Origin: Streptomyces olivochromogenes
GTDB taxonomy: Bacteria > Actinomycetota > Actinomycetes > Streptomycetales > Streptomycetaceae
Direction of reading: 5' to 3'
DNA length: 64,000 nt
Assembly: GCF_021538895.1 (NCBI RefSeq)
Contig: NZ_JADDRL010000007.1
Location: 87,459-151,458 of the forward strand
Positions 46,016 through 54,699 of the stretch are shown here, piece by piece. The translations under genes were made by a program, and so were the position numbers. Position 1 is the first letter of the stretch. Each line of letters opens with the position of its first letter. The notes under the pieces were generated by a model. It saw only the letters and a program-made list of their open reading frames with translations. It had not been told where the DNA came from and did not search any database.

Positions 46016-47482
46016 GTGGAGACAGTCGGAACACGGCCCCGGGCCGGACAGGAGACGAGCACGGCGGCCCGCCTCACCCGGCGACAGGCCGTCGGCGCGC
46101 TCGTCGGTGAGGCCGAGGGCAGCCCGCTCAAGCGGACCATGGGGGTCGCCCAACTCACGCTGCTCAGCGTGGGGGCGACCCTCGGCACGGGCATCTTCGT
46201 GGTGCTCGGGCAGGCCGTCCCCGAGGCGGGCCCGGCCATCGTCGTCTCGTTCGTGCTGGCCGGGGTGACCGCGCTCTTCTCGGCCCTCTCCTACGCCGAG
46301 CTGGCCGGCATGATCCCGGGCTCGGGCTCCTCGTACAGCTACGCCTACGCCACGCTCGGGGAGTTCGTCGCCTGGGTGTGCGGCTGGTGTCTGATCCTGG
46401 AGTACGGGGTGTCCGTGGCCGCGGTGGCGGTGGGCTGGGGACAGTACGTCAACGAACTGCTCGACCTCACCCTCGGCGTCACCCTGCCCGAGTCGCTCAG
46501 CGCGCCGCCCGGCCTCGGCGGCACGCTCAACATCCCGGCCGCCCTCATCGTCGTGCTCGCGATGGTCGTGCTGCTGCGCGGCTCGAAGGAGAGCGCCGTC
46601 GCCAACACGATCATGGTCGCGGTGAAGATCGCCGCCCTGGTGATGTTCTGCGCCGTCGCGTTCACCGCCTTCCACGCCGGGAACTTCCAGCCGCTGTTCC
46701 CGCTCGGCGCCGCGGGCATGAGTGCCGGCGCCGCCTCCCTCTTCTTCTCCTACATCGGCTTCGACGCCGCCTCCACCGCGGGCGAGGAGGCCAAGAACCC
46801 GCAGCGGGACCTGCCGCGCGCCATCATCCTGTCCCTCGTCCTGGTCACCGCCCTCTACGTCCTCGTCGCCGTCGCCGCGCTCGGCGCCATGCCGTGGACG
46901 AGGTTCGAGGGGACCGAGGCCACGCTGAGCCAGGTGCTCGTGCAGGCCGTCGGCGGCGGGAACGTGTGGCCGATCCTGCTCTCCGTCGGTGCCGTCGTCG
47001 CCACCACCAGCGTCGTGCTGACCGTGCAGTACGGGCAGATCCGCATCCTGTTCGCGATGGCCCGGGACGGTCTCGTGCCGCCGCTGTTCGCCAAGGTCCA
47101 CCCGCGCACCGGGGTGCCGCGCGCCAACACGGTCATCGTCTCCGGCTTCATCGCGGTGCTCGCCGCGCTCGTCCCGCTGGGCAGCCTCGCCGACGCCACC
47201 AGCATCGGCACCCTCTTCGCCTTCATGCTGGTCAACCTGGCGGTCGTCATCCTGCGCCGGCGCAGCCCCGAGGCCTCCCGCTCCTTCCGGGTCCCCTTCT
47301 CCCCGCTCACGCCGCTGCTCGGCGTCGCCTTCTGCGTCTACATGCTGTTCAGCCTCGGCGCCGACACCTGGATCGCGTTCGGGGCGTGGATGGCGGTCGG
47401 GCTCGTCGTCTACGGCCTCTACGGCATCCGGCACTCCAAGCTCGCCGCCCCGTCCGACCCGCTCCCGCAGGACCGCGCATGA
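46016..47482 (+). CDS. APC-superfamily amino-acid permease
   Basis: 488 residues with about 12 membrane segments. Signature LLSVGATLGTGIFVVLGQAV (first span, GTGIF motif), then YAELAGMIPGSGSSYSYAYA and FFSYIGFDAASTAGEEAKNP, as in cationic/neutral amino-acid permeases. GTG 46016 follows GGAGGGA by 8 bases. ATG of the M20 deacylase gene overlaps its stop, tying uptake to metabolism. Confidence 0.88.
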   Translation: METVGTRPRAGQETSTAARLTRRQAVGALVGEAEGSPLKRTMGVAQLTLLSVGATLGTGIFVVLGQAVPEAGPAIVVSFVLAGVTALFSALSYAELAGMIPGSGSSYSYAYATLGEFVAWVCGWCLILEYGVSVAAVAVGWGQYVNELLDLTLGVTLPESLSAPPGLGGTLNIPAALIVVLAMVVLLRGSKESAVANTIMVAVKIAALVMFCAVAFTAFHAGNFQPLFPLGAAGMSAGAASLFFSYIGFDAASTAGEEAKNPQRDLPRAIILSLVLVTALYVLVAVAALGAMPWTRFEGTEATLSQVLVQAVGGGNVWPILLSVGAVVATTSVVLTVQYGQIRILFAMARDGLVPPLFAKVHPRTGVPRANTVIVSGFIAVLAALVPLGSLADATSIGTLFAFMLVNLAVVILRRRSPEASRSFRVPFSPLTPLLGVAFCVYMLFSLGADTWIAFGAWMAVGLVVYGLYGIRHSKLAAPSDPLPQDRA

Positions 47483-48534
47483 CCTTCCTCGACCTGACCG
47501 CCGACGTCGTCGACCTCACCCGCGCCCTCGTCGACCTCCCCTCCGAGAGCGGGCAGGAGGCCGCGATCGCGGACGCCGTGGAGGGCGCCCTGTGTGGGCT
47601 TCGTCACCTCACCGTGGAGCGCGTCGGCAACTCCGTGATCGCCCGGACCGACCTGGGCCGCCCCCGGCGCGCGGTGATCGCGGGCCATCTGGACACCGTC
47701 CCGGCCGCCGGGAACCTCCCCTCCCGGCTCGCCGACGGCCGCGTCCACGGACTCGGCGCCTGCGACATGAAGGGTGGGGTGGCCGTGGCCCTGCGCCTCG
47801 CGGCCACCGTCCCGGACCCGGCCCTCGACCTCACCTACGTCTTCTACGAGTGCGAGGAGGTCGAGGGCGACCGCAACGGGCTCGGCCGGATCGCCGCCGA
47901 GCGGCCCGGACTTCTCGAAGAGGCCGATCTCGCCGTCCTCATGGAGCCCTCCGACGCGGGCGTCGAGGCCGGCTGCCAGGGCATCCTCGGCGCGGACGTC
48001 GTCGTCCGGGGCGAACGCGCGCACACCGCCCGCGCCTGGAAGGGCGTCAACGCCGCCCACAAGGCGGCCCGGGTTCTGCAACGGCTCGACGACCACACAC
48101 CGGAGCGGGTCGTCATCGACGGCCTGGAGTACCGGGAGGGGCTCGGCGCGGTCGCCGTGCGCGCCGGGGTCGCCGGGAACGTGGTGCCCGACGAGTGCGT
48201 CGTCACCGTCAACGCCCGCTTCGCGCCGAGCCGTTCGGCCGAGGAGGCCGAGGCGTACGTGCGCGGGCTCTTCCCCGAGTACGAGGTCCGGGTCACCGAG
48301 GTCGTGCCGGGTGCCCTGCCCCGGCTGGAGCGGGTGGCCGACCTCGTCGCCGTGCTCGGCGCGCGGCCCCGGCCCAAGCTGGGCTGGACCGACGTGGCCC
48401 GGTTCGCGGCGCTGGGCGTACCCGCGCTCAACTACGGGCCCGGGGACCCCTCCCTCGCCCACACGGCGGGGGAGTACGTCCCGGTGGCGCACCTGCGCGC
48501 GTGCGAGGAGCGCCTCAGGAAGTGGCTCCTCTGA
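47479..48534 (+). CDS. M20 metallopeptidase-family deacylase (DapE/desuccinylase type)
   Basis: 351 residues. Zinc ligands and catalytic residues in order: IAGHLDTVP (His), GLGACDMKGGVAVAL (Asp), VFYECEEVEGDRNG (Glu-Glu), AVLMEPSDAGVEAGC (Glu) and GDPSLAHTAGEYV (His). The sequence is close to actinobacterial succinyl-diaminopimelate desuccinylases, but the context (permease, GNAT, racemase) suggests hydrolysis of N-succinyl-L-amino acids. ATG 47479 overlaps the permease stop. Its end overlaps the convergent PucR gene by 20 bp. Confidence 0.86.
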   Translation: MTFLDLTADVVDLTRALVDLPSESGQEAAIADAVEGALCGLRHLTVERVGNSVIARTDLGRPRRAVIAGHLDTVPAAGNLPSRLADGRVHGLGACDMKGGVAVALRLAATVPDPALDLTYVFYECEEVEGDRNGLGRIAAERPGLLEEADLAVLMEPSDAGVEAGCQGILGADVVVRGERAHTARAWKGVNAAHKAARVLQRLDDHTPERVVIDGLEYREGLGAVAVRAGVAGNVVPDECVVTVNARFAPSRSAEEAEAYVRGLFPEYEVRVTEVVPGALPRLERVADLVAVLGARPRPKLGWTDVARFAALGVPALNYGPGDPSLAHTAGEYVPVAHLRACEERLRKWLL

Positions 48535-50059
48535 GGCCCGCGAGGACCCTCAACTGGAGCCACAACATCAGACGTTCATCGGGATCGTCCAGATCGATCC
48601 CGGTGTGCTGCTGGGCCTGCCGCAGGCGGTAGCGGCAGGTGTTGGGGTGCACGGCGAGCAGCTTGGCCGCGCCCGCCATGTCGCAGCCCGCGTCCAGCCA
48701 GCAGACCAGGGTGCGGGCGTAGTCCGTGCCGTGCTCCGCGTCGTACGCCAGCACCCGCCGCCACGCGCCCGCGCTCAACTCCCGCCGCTCCGAGAGCAGT
48801 TCCGTCAGGCGCAGCAAGGTGATGCGCGGGCGCACCTCGTCGACCGTCGCCACCGGCAGGTCCCTGTCCAGCACCCGCAGCACCAGGTCCGCGTCCGCCC
48901 GCGAGTCCACCACCCCACCGACGTCCGGGACCACTTCGCCCAGCGCGGCCCGCACCGGCACCCGCAGCGCTTGCCCGGCCCGCGCCACGATGTCCTCCGC
49001 GAGCGCCCGATGCCGGGCGCCGGGTCCGGGCAGCAGCGCGTACACCACCCCGTCGACCAGCACGCACGCGTGCCGCCCGTAGCGCGCCTCGCACTGCAGG
49101 CGTACGACGTCCAGCAGGCGCAGCGCGGTCCGCTCGGCGTCGGGCACGCTCGCCGCGGAGTCCAGGACGAAGGCGGCCACGCGCAGAGAGCCCTCAAGTC
49201 CCAGCCGCTGGGCCGCCGTCGACGCGTCGGCCGTGCCGTCCAGCAGTCGGCGCAACAGGTCGCTGTTCTGGTGGCGGGCCAGTTCCTGCGCCGCCCGGGC
49301 GCGCAGCAGGAGCAGCGCCGCCGTGGACGCGCCCTGGGCGAGGGTCTCCTCGGCGTCGGGCGCGAGCGTGCCGCCGTCGACCACCCAGACCGAGCCGAGC
49401 GTCTCGCCGCCCGCGCGGACGGGCATCGCCAGCCGGGGCAGGTCCGCGTCCCGCAGCGCGGGCAGCCGCACCGGCCGGTCGGCGGCGAACAGCACCCGGT
49501 ACTGCTCGGTGTTCTCCGAGCTGGCCGGCACCTGGAGGCCGAGGATGCCCTGCCGGCGGTCCTCGTCGACGGCCTGGCCGGCGACGGTCGAGTAGGCGAG
49601 GATCCGCTGCCGCGGGTCCTCGATGGCGGTGGCCCCGCCGGCCGCCGCCGCGATGGCGTCGGCCAGCGCGAACAGGTCGCCGAGGCCGCTGCCGGACGCG
49701 GCGGGCCGGGCTCCGATCGCGGACGCCAGCAGCAGGTGCACGTGGTGCCAGGCCGCGTCCTCGTCGACCGACAGCAGCGCCATGCCCCGGGCCGCCGCCT
49801 CGCCGACCGGCCCGTCCGGACCCCGCACCACCACCCCGGTCATCCCCGCCTCCGCGGCGGCCCGCACCAGCGGCCCGGCCGCCGCCGCGCGCACCCCGAC
49901 CGCGAGGAGCAGCGCGCCGGGCAGATGAGGGAGCGGCGCGTGGGCGTCGTACAGCAGCACCTCGGCGACCGGCACGGTCAGCCCGGCGGGGGCGGTGTGC
50001 AGGCGGACGGAGGGGCCGCCGATGACGTCGAGGAGGTCGCCGAGCGTGCAGGCATCCAT
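48515..50059 (-). CDS. PucR/CdaR-family regulator
   Basis: 514 residues. N-terminal PucR-like sensory domain (TLGDLLDVIGGPSVRLHTAP), a GAF-like middle (DLFALADAIAAAAGGATAIE, GETLGSVWVVDGGTLAPDAE), a GGDEF-like remnant region and the C-terminal HTH_30 domain: LVCWLDAGCDMAGAAKLLAV, HPNTCRYRLRQAQQHTGIDL. Such regulators usually activate catabolic genes on binding a nitrogenous compound. ATG 50059 lies 117 bp from the divergent GNAT gene, so it probably controls the GNAT-racemase pair. Confidence 0.86.
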   Translation of the reverse strand: MDACTLGDLLDVIGGPSVRLHTAPAGLTVPVAEVLLYDAHAPLPHLPGALLLAVGVRAAAAGPLVRAAAEAGMTGVVVRGPDGPVGEAAARGMALLSVDEDAAWHHVHLLLASAIGARPAASGSGLGDLFALADAIAAAAGGATAIEDPRQRILAYSTVAGQAVDEDRRQGILGLQVPASSENTEQYRVLFAADRPVRLPALRDADLPRLAMPVRAGGETLGSVWVVDGGTLAPDAEETLAQGASTAALLLLRARAAQELARHQNSDLLRRLLDGTADASTAAQRLGLEGSLRVAAFVLDSAASVPDAERTALRLLDVVRLQCEARYGRHACVLVDGVVYALLPGPGARHRALAEDIVARAGQALRVPVRAALGEVVPDVGGVVDSRADADLVLRVLDRDLPVATVDEVRPRITLLRLTELLSERRELSAGAWRRVLAYDAEHGTDYARTLVCWLDAGCDMAGAAKLLAVHPNTCRYRLRQAQQHTGIDLDDPDERLMLWLQLRVLAGLRGATS

Positions 50060-50176
50060 GGTTCTCACCTTCGCGAGGGGCCGAGGCTTCGCGATTGGCC
50101 GATCTGAAAACGAACGTACGCGCGTGTTGGCCGCTCGCACAACACGAGGCCGACCTCCGCCTCCGACACTCGGACC

Positions 50177-50935
50177 ATGACAGGAGTCACCATCCGTACC
50201 GTCCACGACGTCGCCGGCATCGCCGCCGTGACCCGCTACTTCTGCGAGGTCTGGCAGACGCCCCACGACGCGCCCCCGTATCCGGCCGAGGTCCTGCACA
50301 GCCTCGTCCACGCGGGCGGCGCCGTGCACGCCGCCCACGACGGGGACCGGCTGGCCGGGGCGTCCGTGGCGGTGTTCGGCCCGGGCCAGGAGATCTACTC
50401 GCTGGTCGCCGCCGCCGACCGGGGCCTCGGGTACGCGGTGAAGCAGGCCCAGCGGGAATGGGCCCTGGACCACGGCGCCCTCACCATGCGCTGGACCTTC
50501 GACCCGCTGGTCGGCCGCAACGCCCGCTTCAACCTGGTCAAGCTGGGCGCCGTCGGCACCGAGTACCTCACCGACTTCTACGGCCCCATGACGGACGGCG
50601 TGAACGACGGCGACGAGAGCGACCGGCTGACGGCGACCTGGGACCTGACGGCGCGGCCACGGTCGTACGACACCGGGGACCGCGAGGCCGCGCCCGTCAT
50701 GGCCTTCGCCCCCGACGGCGGCCCCCTCGTCCGCCGTGACCGCGCCGACCGGTACATGTACTGCCGGGTCCCGGGCGACATCGTGCGGCTGCGGGCCGCG
50801 GACCCGCTGGCGGCGCTGCGCTGGCGGCACGCCGTCCGCGAGGTGTTCACGGAGGCCTTCGTGGAGGGGTTCGTGGCGGCGGGCATGTCCCGCGACGGCT
50901 GGTACACGCTCGGCCGGAAGGAGGACGTGGCGTGA
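50177..50935 (+). CDS. GNAT-family acyltransferase, possible D-amino acid N-succinyltransferase
   Basis: 252 residues. N-terminal GNAT fold (VTIRTVHDVAGIAAVTRYFC, LAGASVAVFGPGQEIYSLVA, LGYAVKQAQREWALDHGALT) with the long C-terminal part (TMRWTFDPLVGRNARFNLVK, TWDLTARPRSYDT) found in GNAT proteins next to enolase-superfamily racemases. In the Geobacillus pathway such an enzyme succinylates D-amino acids. The next gene starts within its stop (GTGA), coupling the two steps. Substrate assignment is inference. Confidence 0.78.
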   Translation: MTGVTIRTVHDVAGIAAVTRYFCEVWQTPHDAPPYPAEVLHSLVHAGGAVHAAHDGDRLAGASVAVFGPGQEIYSLVAAADRGLGYAVKQAQREWALDHGALTMRWTFDPLVGRNARFNLVKLGAVGTEYLTDFYGPMTDGVNDGDESDRLTATWDLTARPRSYDTGDREAAPVMAFAPDGGPLVRRDRADRYMYCRVPGDIVRLRAADPLAALRWRHAVREVFTEAFVEGFVAAGMSRDGWYTLGRKEDVA

Positions 50936-52041
50936 AGCTCGAACGCGTCGAGATCGTCCACGTCGCGATCCCCCTGGTCACCCCCTTCCGTACCTCCTTC
51001 GGCACGATGACCACGAAGGACACCTTCCTGCTCCGCGTCGTCACGGACGCGGCCGAGGGCTGGTCGGAGTTCGCCGCCGACCCCGAGCCGCTGTACTGCT
51101 CGGAGTTCGTCGCCGGCGCCGAGATCGTGCTCCGTGACTTCCTGCTGCCGCGCGTCGCCGCCCTTCCTGACCTCACCACGGCCGCGCTCGCCCCCGCGAC
51201 GGCGAAGATCAAGGGACACGAGCTGGCGAAGGCCGCGCTGGAGACGGCGGTCCTGGACGCGGAGCTGCGCGCGCACGGCATGCCCCTCGCGACCTACCTG
51301 GGCGCCGTACGGGACCGGGTGCCCGCCGGTGTCTCGGTCGGGATCAAGAACTCCGTGCCCGAGCTGCTGGACGACGTCGAGCGCTTCCTCGCCGAGGGCT
51401 ATGTCCGGATCAAGCTGAAGATCGAGCCCGGCTGGGACGTCGAGCCGGTACGGGCGGTCCGCGAGCGCTTCGGCGCCGAGCTGCCCCTCCAGGTGGACGC
51501 CAACACGGCCTACACCCTCGCCGACGCCGAGCACCTGCGGCGCCTGGACGACTTCGGGCTGCTGCTGATCGAGGAGCCGCTGGAGGAGAACAACCCGCAC
51601 GCGCACGCGCGGCTCCAGCAGCGCATCGCCACTCCGGTCTGTCTGGACGAGTCCCTGCACAACGCGCGCGACACGGCCTCCGCCATCGCGATGGACGCCT
51701 GCCGGGTGGTGAACGTCAAGCCCGCCCGGGTCGGCGGCTACCTGGAGGCCCGCCGCGTCCACGACGTGGCCCGCGCGCACGGGCTGCCGGTGTGGTGCGG
51801 CGGCATGCTGGAGACGGGCATCGGCCGCGCCGCGAACCTGGCCCTGGCCGCCCTCCCCGGCTTCACCCTCCCGGGCGACACCTCGGCGTCTTCCCGCTAC
51901 TTCGCCGAGGACCTCACCGAACCCTTCGTCCTCCAGGACGGCCACCTGCCGGTCCCGGCCGGCCCCGGCATCGGCGTCGAGCCGCTCCCGGACACCCTGC
52001 GCCGCTTCACCCGGCACCGACGGGACCTGTACGACGGGTGA
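50932..52041 (+). CDS. N-succinylamino acid racemase/o-succinylbenzoate synthase-family enzyme
   Basis: 369 residues, muconate-lactonising-enzyme-like branch of the enolase superfamily. Catalytic Lys-x-Lys in GYVRIKLKIEPGWDVEPV (about 160), metal ligands in LQVDANTAY (Asp), LLIEEPLEENN (Glu) and VCLDESLHN (Asp), second catalytic lysine in RVVNVKPARVGGYLEARR. These features fit both menaquinone OSBS and NSAR; Streptomyces generally uses the futalosine route and the gene neighbours are amino-acid genes, so NSAR is favoured. GTG 50932. Confidence 0.86.
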   Translation: MKLERVEIVHVAIPLVTPFRTSFGTMTTKDTFLLRVVTDAAEGWSEFAADPEPLYCSEFVAGAEIVLRDFLLPRVAALPDLTTAALAPATAKIKGHELAKAALETAVLDAELRAHGMPLATYLGAVRDRVPAGVSVGIKNSVPELLDDVERFLAEGYVRIKLKIEPGWDVEPVRAVRERFGAELPLQVDANTAYTLADAEHLRRLDDFGLLLIEEPLEENNPHAHARLQQRIATPVCLDESLHNARDTASAIAMDACRVVNVKPARVGGYLEARRVHDVARAHGLPVWCGGMLETGIGRAANLALAALPGFTLPGDTSASSRYFAEDLTEPFVLQDGHLPVPAGPGIGVEPLPDTLRRFTRHRRDLYDG

Positions 52042-52108
52042 CCGGCCGGGCACCTACCCGCGCCGACCGGCACCTGGCCGGAAGTCGGCGTCACGTTAGA
52101 TTGATCCT

Positions 52109-52900
52109 GTGCTCTCTCGTCTCACGCGCCCGAAGGCCGTCGCCGTCTGCGCCCTGCCCGTCGCGGCCCTGATCGCCACGGCGGCCTTCGCGCCGCTGCC
52201 CTTCGCGGTGGCGCAGCCCGGCATGACGGCGAACGTGCTCGGCGAGAACAAGGGCACCGAGGTGATCACGATCTCCGGCGCGCCGACCCGGTCGACCGAC
52301 GGGCAGCTGCGCATGACGACGATCGAGGCGACCGGCCCGGACACGGACGTCACGCTCGCCGACGTGATCGGCAACTGGTTCCGTACGGACCGGGCCGTGA
52401 TGCCGCACGAGGCGGTCTACCCGAGCGGCAACAGCGTCAAGGAGATCGAGCAGCACAACGCCGAGCAGATGAAGCAGTCCCAGGACGCGGCGACCCAGGC
52501 GGCGCTGAAGTACCTCGACCTGAGCGACCAGAAGGTCGACGTCACGCTGAAGCTGGCCGACGTCGGCGGGCCCAGCGCGGGACTGCTGTTCTCGCTCGGC
52601 ATCGTGGACAAGCTGCACGGTGACGGCAGCGGCGGCGACCTCACGGGCGGCCGCACCATCGCCGGCACCGGGACGATCGACGCCGCGGGCAGGGTCGGCG
52701 CGGTCGGGGGCGTGTCCCTGAAGACGCAGGCCGCGCGCCGGGACGGGGCGACGGTCTTCCTGGTGCCGAAGGCCGAGTGCGGCGAGGCCTCCTCCGAGCT
52801 GCCGAAGGGCCTCCGGCTGATCCCGGTGACCACTCTTAACGGCGCGGTCGACTCCCTCGTGGCCCTGGAGAAGGGCAAGGGCTCGGTACCGAGCTGCTAG
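52109..52900 (+). CDS. Secreted Lon-like (S16) serine protease domain protein
   Basis: 263 residues. A signal or anchor segment (AVAVCALPVAALIATAAFAP) precedes the domain. The Ser-Lys dyad is visible in DVGGPSAGLLFSLGIVD (Ser, about 153) and VGGVSLKTQAARRDGAT (Lys, about 208), with GAIGTID-like GTGTIDAAGRVGAVGG before it. No PDZ or ATPase domain. Expected on the outer face of the membrane. GTG 52109 sits about 8 bases after a TTAGAT -10, so the mRNA may be leaderless. Confidence 0.84.
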   Translation: MLSRLTRPKAVAVCALPVAALIATAAFAPLPFAVAQPGMTANVLGENKGTEVITISGAPTRSTDGQLRMTTIEATGPDTDVTLADVIGNWFRTDRAVMPHEAVYPSGNSVKEIEQHNAEQMKQSQDAATQAALKYLDLSDQKVDVTLKLADVGGPSAGLLFSLGIVDKLHGDGSGGDLTGGRTIAGTGTIDAAGRVGAVGGVSLKTQAARRDGATVFLVPKAECGEASSELPKGLRLIPVTTLNGAVDSLVALEKGKGSVPSC

Positions 52901-52915
52901 GCCCTACGGCTCTAC

Positions 52916-53869
52916 CTACTTCACGAACCCCTGCTGCTTCATCCACTCCAGTGCCACCTGGTGCGGGTCCTGCCCGTCGACGTCCACCTTCGCGTTGAGC
53001 CTGCGGGCGACGGTGTTGTCGAGCCTGGCCGTGACGGGGTTCAGGACGTCGGCGATGGCGGGCCACCTCTTGAGCGTCTCGGAGTTGATCTCGGGAGCCG
53101 CGTTGTAGTTGGGGAAGAACTGCTTGTCGTCCGCCATCACCGTCAGGTTCATGGCGTCGATGCGCCCGTCGGTCGTGTAGACCTCCCCGAAGCGGCAACT
53201 CCCCTTCGCCGTCTGGGTGTAGATGATCCCGGTGTCCATCTGCGTGACCCGGGACGCGGGCACGCTCATCCCGTACGCCTTCTCCATCCCGCGCAGCCCG
53301 TCGGTCCGGTTGGCGAACTCGCCCTCCACGCACAGCGTCACGGACCGCGGATCGGACTTGGCGAGCGCGGCGACGTCCGAGAGGGTCCGTATGCCGTACT
53401 TCTTGATCAGCGACTGGTTCGTCGCGAGGGCGTAGGTGTTGTTCAGCCGGGCCGGCGGCAGCCAGCTCACCCCGTTGCGCACGTCGGCGTTGCGCACCGC
53501 CTCCCACTGGTCGTACGGATCGGGGATCGGCTCGCTGTTGCCCTGGTACGAGATCCAGGCGGTGCCCGTGTAGTCGTACATGGCGTCCGCGTCCCCCCTG
53601 CGGACCGCCTCCCGCGCCCCGATCGAGCCCTGGATGCCGGTCCGGTCGATGACGTGTGCGCCTGCCGCCTGGAAGGCGATGCCCATGATCGAGCCGAGCA
53701 CGAGGCTCTCCGTGTCGGCCTTCGAGGTGACCGTGAGACGGGCGCCCTTCAGCGGCTCGCCCCGCCCGATCGAGCCGGGCTGCACGGAGTCGGCCATGGG
53801 GGAGCCGCTGGAGAGCCCGCAGCCGCCGACGAGCACGCCGGCCAGCAGCAGACCCGCGGCGCGTCTCAC
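52916..53869 (-). CDS. Betaine/choline ABC transporter substrate-binding lipoprotein
   Basis: 317 residues. Lipobox LAGVLVGGCGLSS gives a lipid-anchored protein. The body (LTVTSKADTESLVLGSIMGI, AMYDYTGTAWISYQGN, PPARLNNTYALATN, FGEVYTTDGRIDAMNLTVM) matches OpuAC/ProX-type quaternary-amine binding proteins. Last gene of the four-gene transport operon; start codon overlaps the stop of the permease gene. Confidence 0.88.
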   Translation of the reverse strand: MRRAAGLLLAGVLVGGCGLSSGSPMADSVQPGSIGRGEPLKGARLTVTSKADTESLVLGSIMGIAFQAAGAHVIDRTGIQGSIGAREAVRRGDADAMYDYTGTAWISYQGNSEPIPDPYDQWEAVRNADVRNGVSWLPPARLNNTYALATNQSLIKKYGIRTLSDVAALAKSDPRSVTLCVEGEFANRTDGLRGMEKAYGMSVPASRVTQMDTGIIYTQTAKGSCRFGEVYTTDGRIDAMNLTVMADDKQFFPNYNAAPEINSETLKRWPAIADVLNPVTARLDNTVARRLNAKVDVDGQDPHQVALEWMKQQGFVK

Positions 53870-54699
53870 GTCTGCACCTTCAACCCGTGCGGTCGCAGCA
53901 GCAGTTCGGCGAGCGAGGCCAGCCAGTCGACCAGCAGGGCCAGGGTCACGGTGAGGACGGAGCCCAGCACCAGCACCGGCATCCGCTGGGCGGTGATGCC
54001 CGCGGTGATCAGCACACCGAGGCCGCCGCCCCCGCCGAAGGCCGCCAGGGTCGCGGTGCCGACGTTCAGGACCAGCGCCGTACGCACCCCCGCCAGGATC
54101 AGCGGGACGGCGAGGGGGAGTTCGACCTGCCGGAGCACGCCCAGCGGTGACATACCGATGCCGCGGGCCGCCTCAAGGAGGGTCGGGTCGTTCCCCTTCA
54201 GCCCGGCGATCGTGTTCGACAGGACCGGCAGCACGGCGTAGGCGGTGATGCCGATCAGGGACGGCGTCATGCCGGTGCCGAGCCAGATCACCAGCAGGGC
54301 CAGCAGACCGATCGCCGGGGTCGCCTGGCCCATGTTGGCCAGCGCCCGGACGAGCGGGGCGGCCCGGCAAAACCTTCGGCGGGTCAGCAGGATGCCCAGC
54401 GGGATCGCGATGACCAGCACGAAGAAGGTCGAGATCACGGTGAGTTCGATGTGCTGCCACAGCGCCTTGGACACCTGCCCGCCGGCCAGCGCGTTCCGGG
54501 AGATCGCGTCCAGGTCGGCCCGCTCGAACCACAGCCAGGTCGCCAGCATGAGGGCCACCAGGGCGGCCGGCAGGAAGGTCAGCTTCTGCCAGGTGAGGTG
54601 CGGGCGCGCCGGGCCGGGCGCGGGCGGGTCGCCGGTCGCCGGCCCCGCCTCCGGGAGCTGGGCCAACTCGGCGATCTCCTCCAGGTCGGGAGCGGTCAC
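53866..54699 (-). CDS. Betaine/choline ABC transporter permease (second)
   Basis: 277 residues, about six membrane segments with a BPD-transp-1 EAA-like loop (PTLLEAARGIGMSPLGVLRQ). A Pro-rich N-terminal tail precedes the first span (TFLPAALVALMLATWLWFE). GTG 54699 overlaps the ATPase stop. Partners with the 215-residue permease at 55981. Confidence 0.88.
   Translation of the reverse strand: MTAPDLEEIAELAQLPEAGPATGDPPAPGPARPHLTWQKLTFLPAALVALMLATWLWFERADLDAISRNALAGGQVSKALWQHIELTVISTFFVLVIAIPLGILLTRRRFCRAAPLVRALANMGQATPAIGLLALLVIWLGTGMTPSLIGITAYAVLPVLSNTIAGLKGNDPTLLEAARGIGMSPLGVLRQVELPLAVPLILAGVRTALVLNVGTATLAAFGGGGGLGVLITAGITAQRMPVLVLGSVLTVTLALLVDWLASLAELLLRPHGLKVQT

Noticed and set aside
50932..52041. 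Menaquinone o-succinylbenzoate synthase (MenC)
   Set aside because: No men genes nearby; neighbours are permease, M20 deacylase and GNAT, and Streptomyces generally use the futalosine route. Not excluded by sequence alone.
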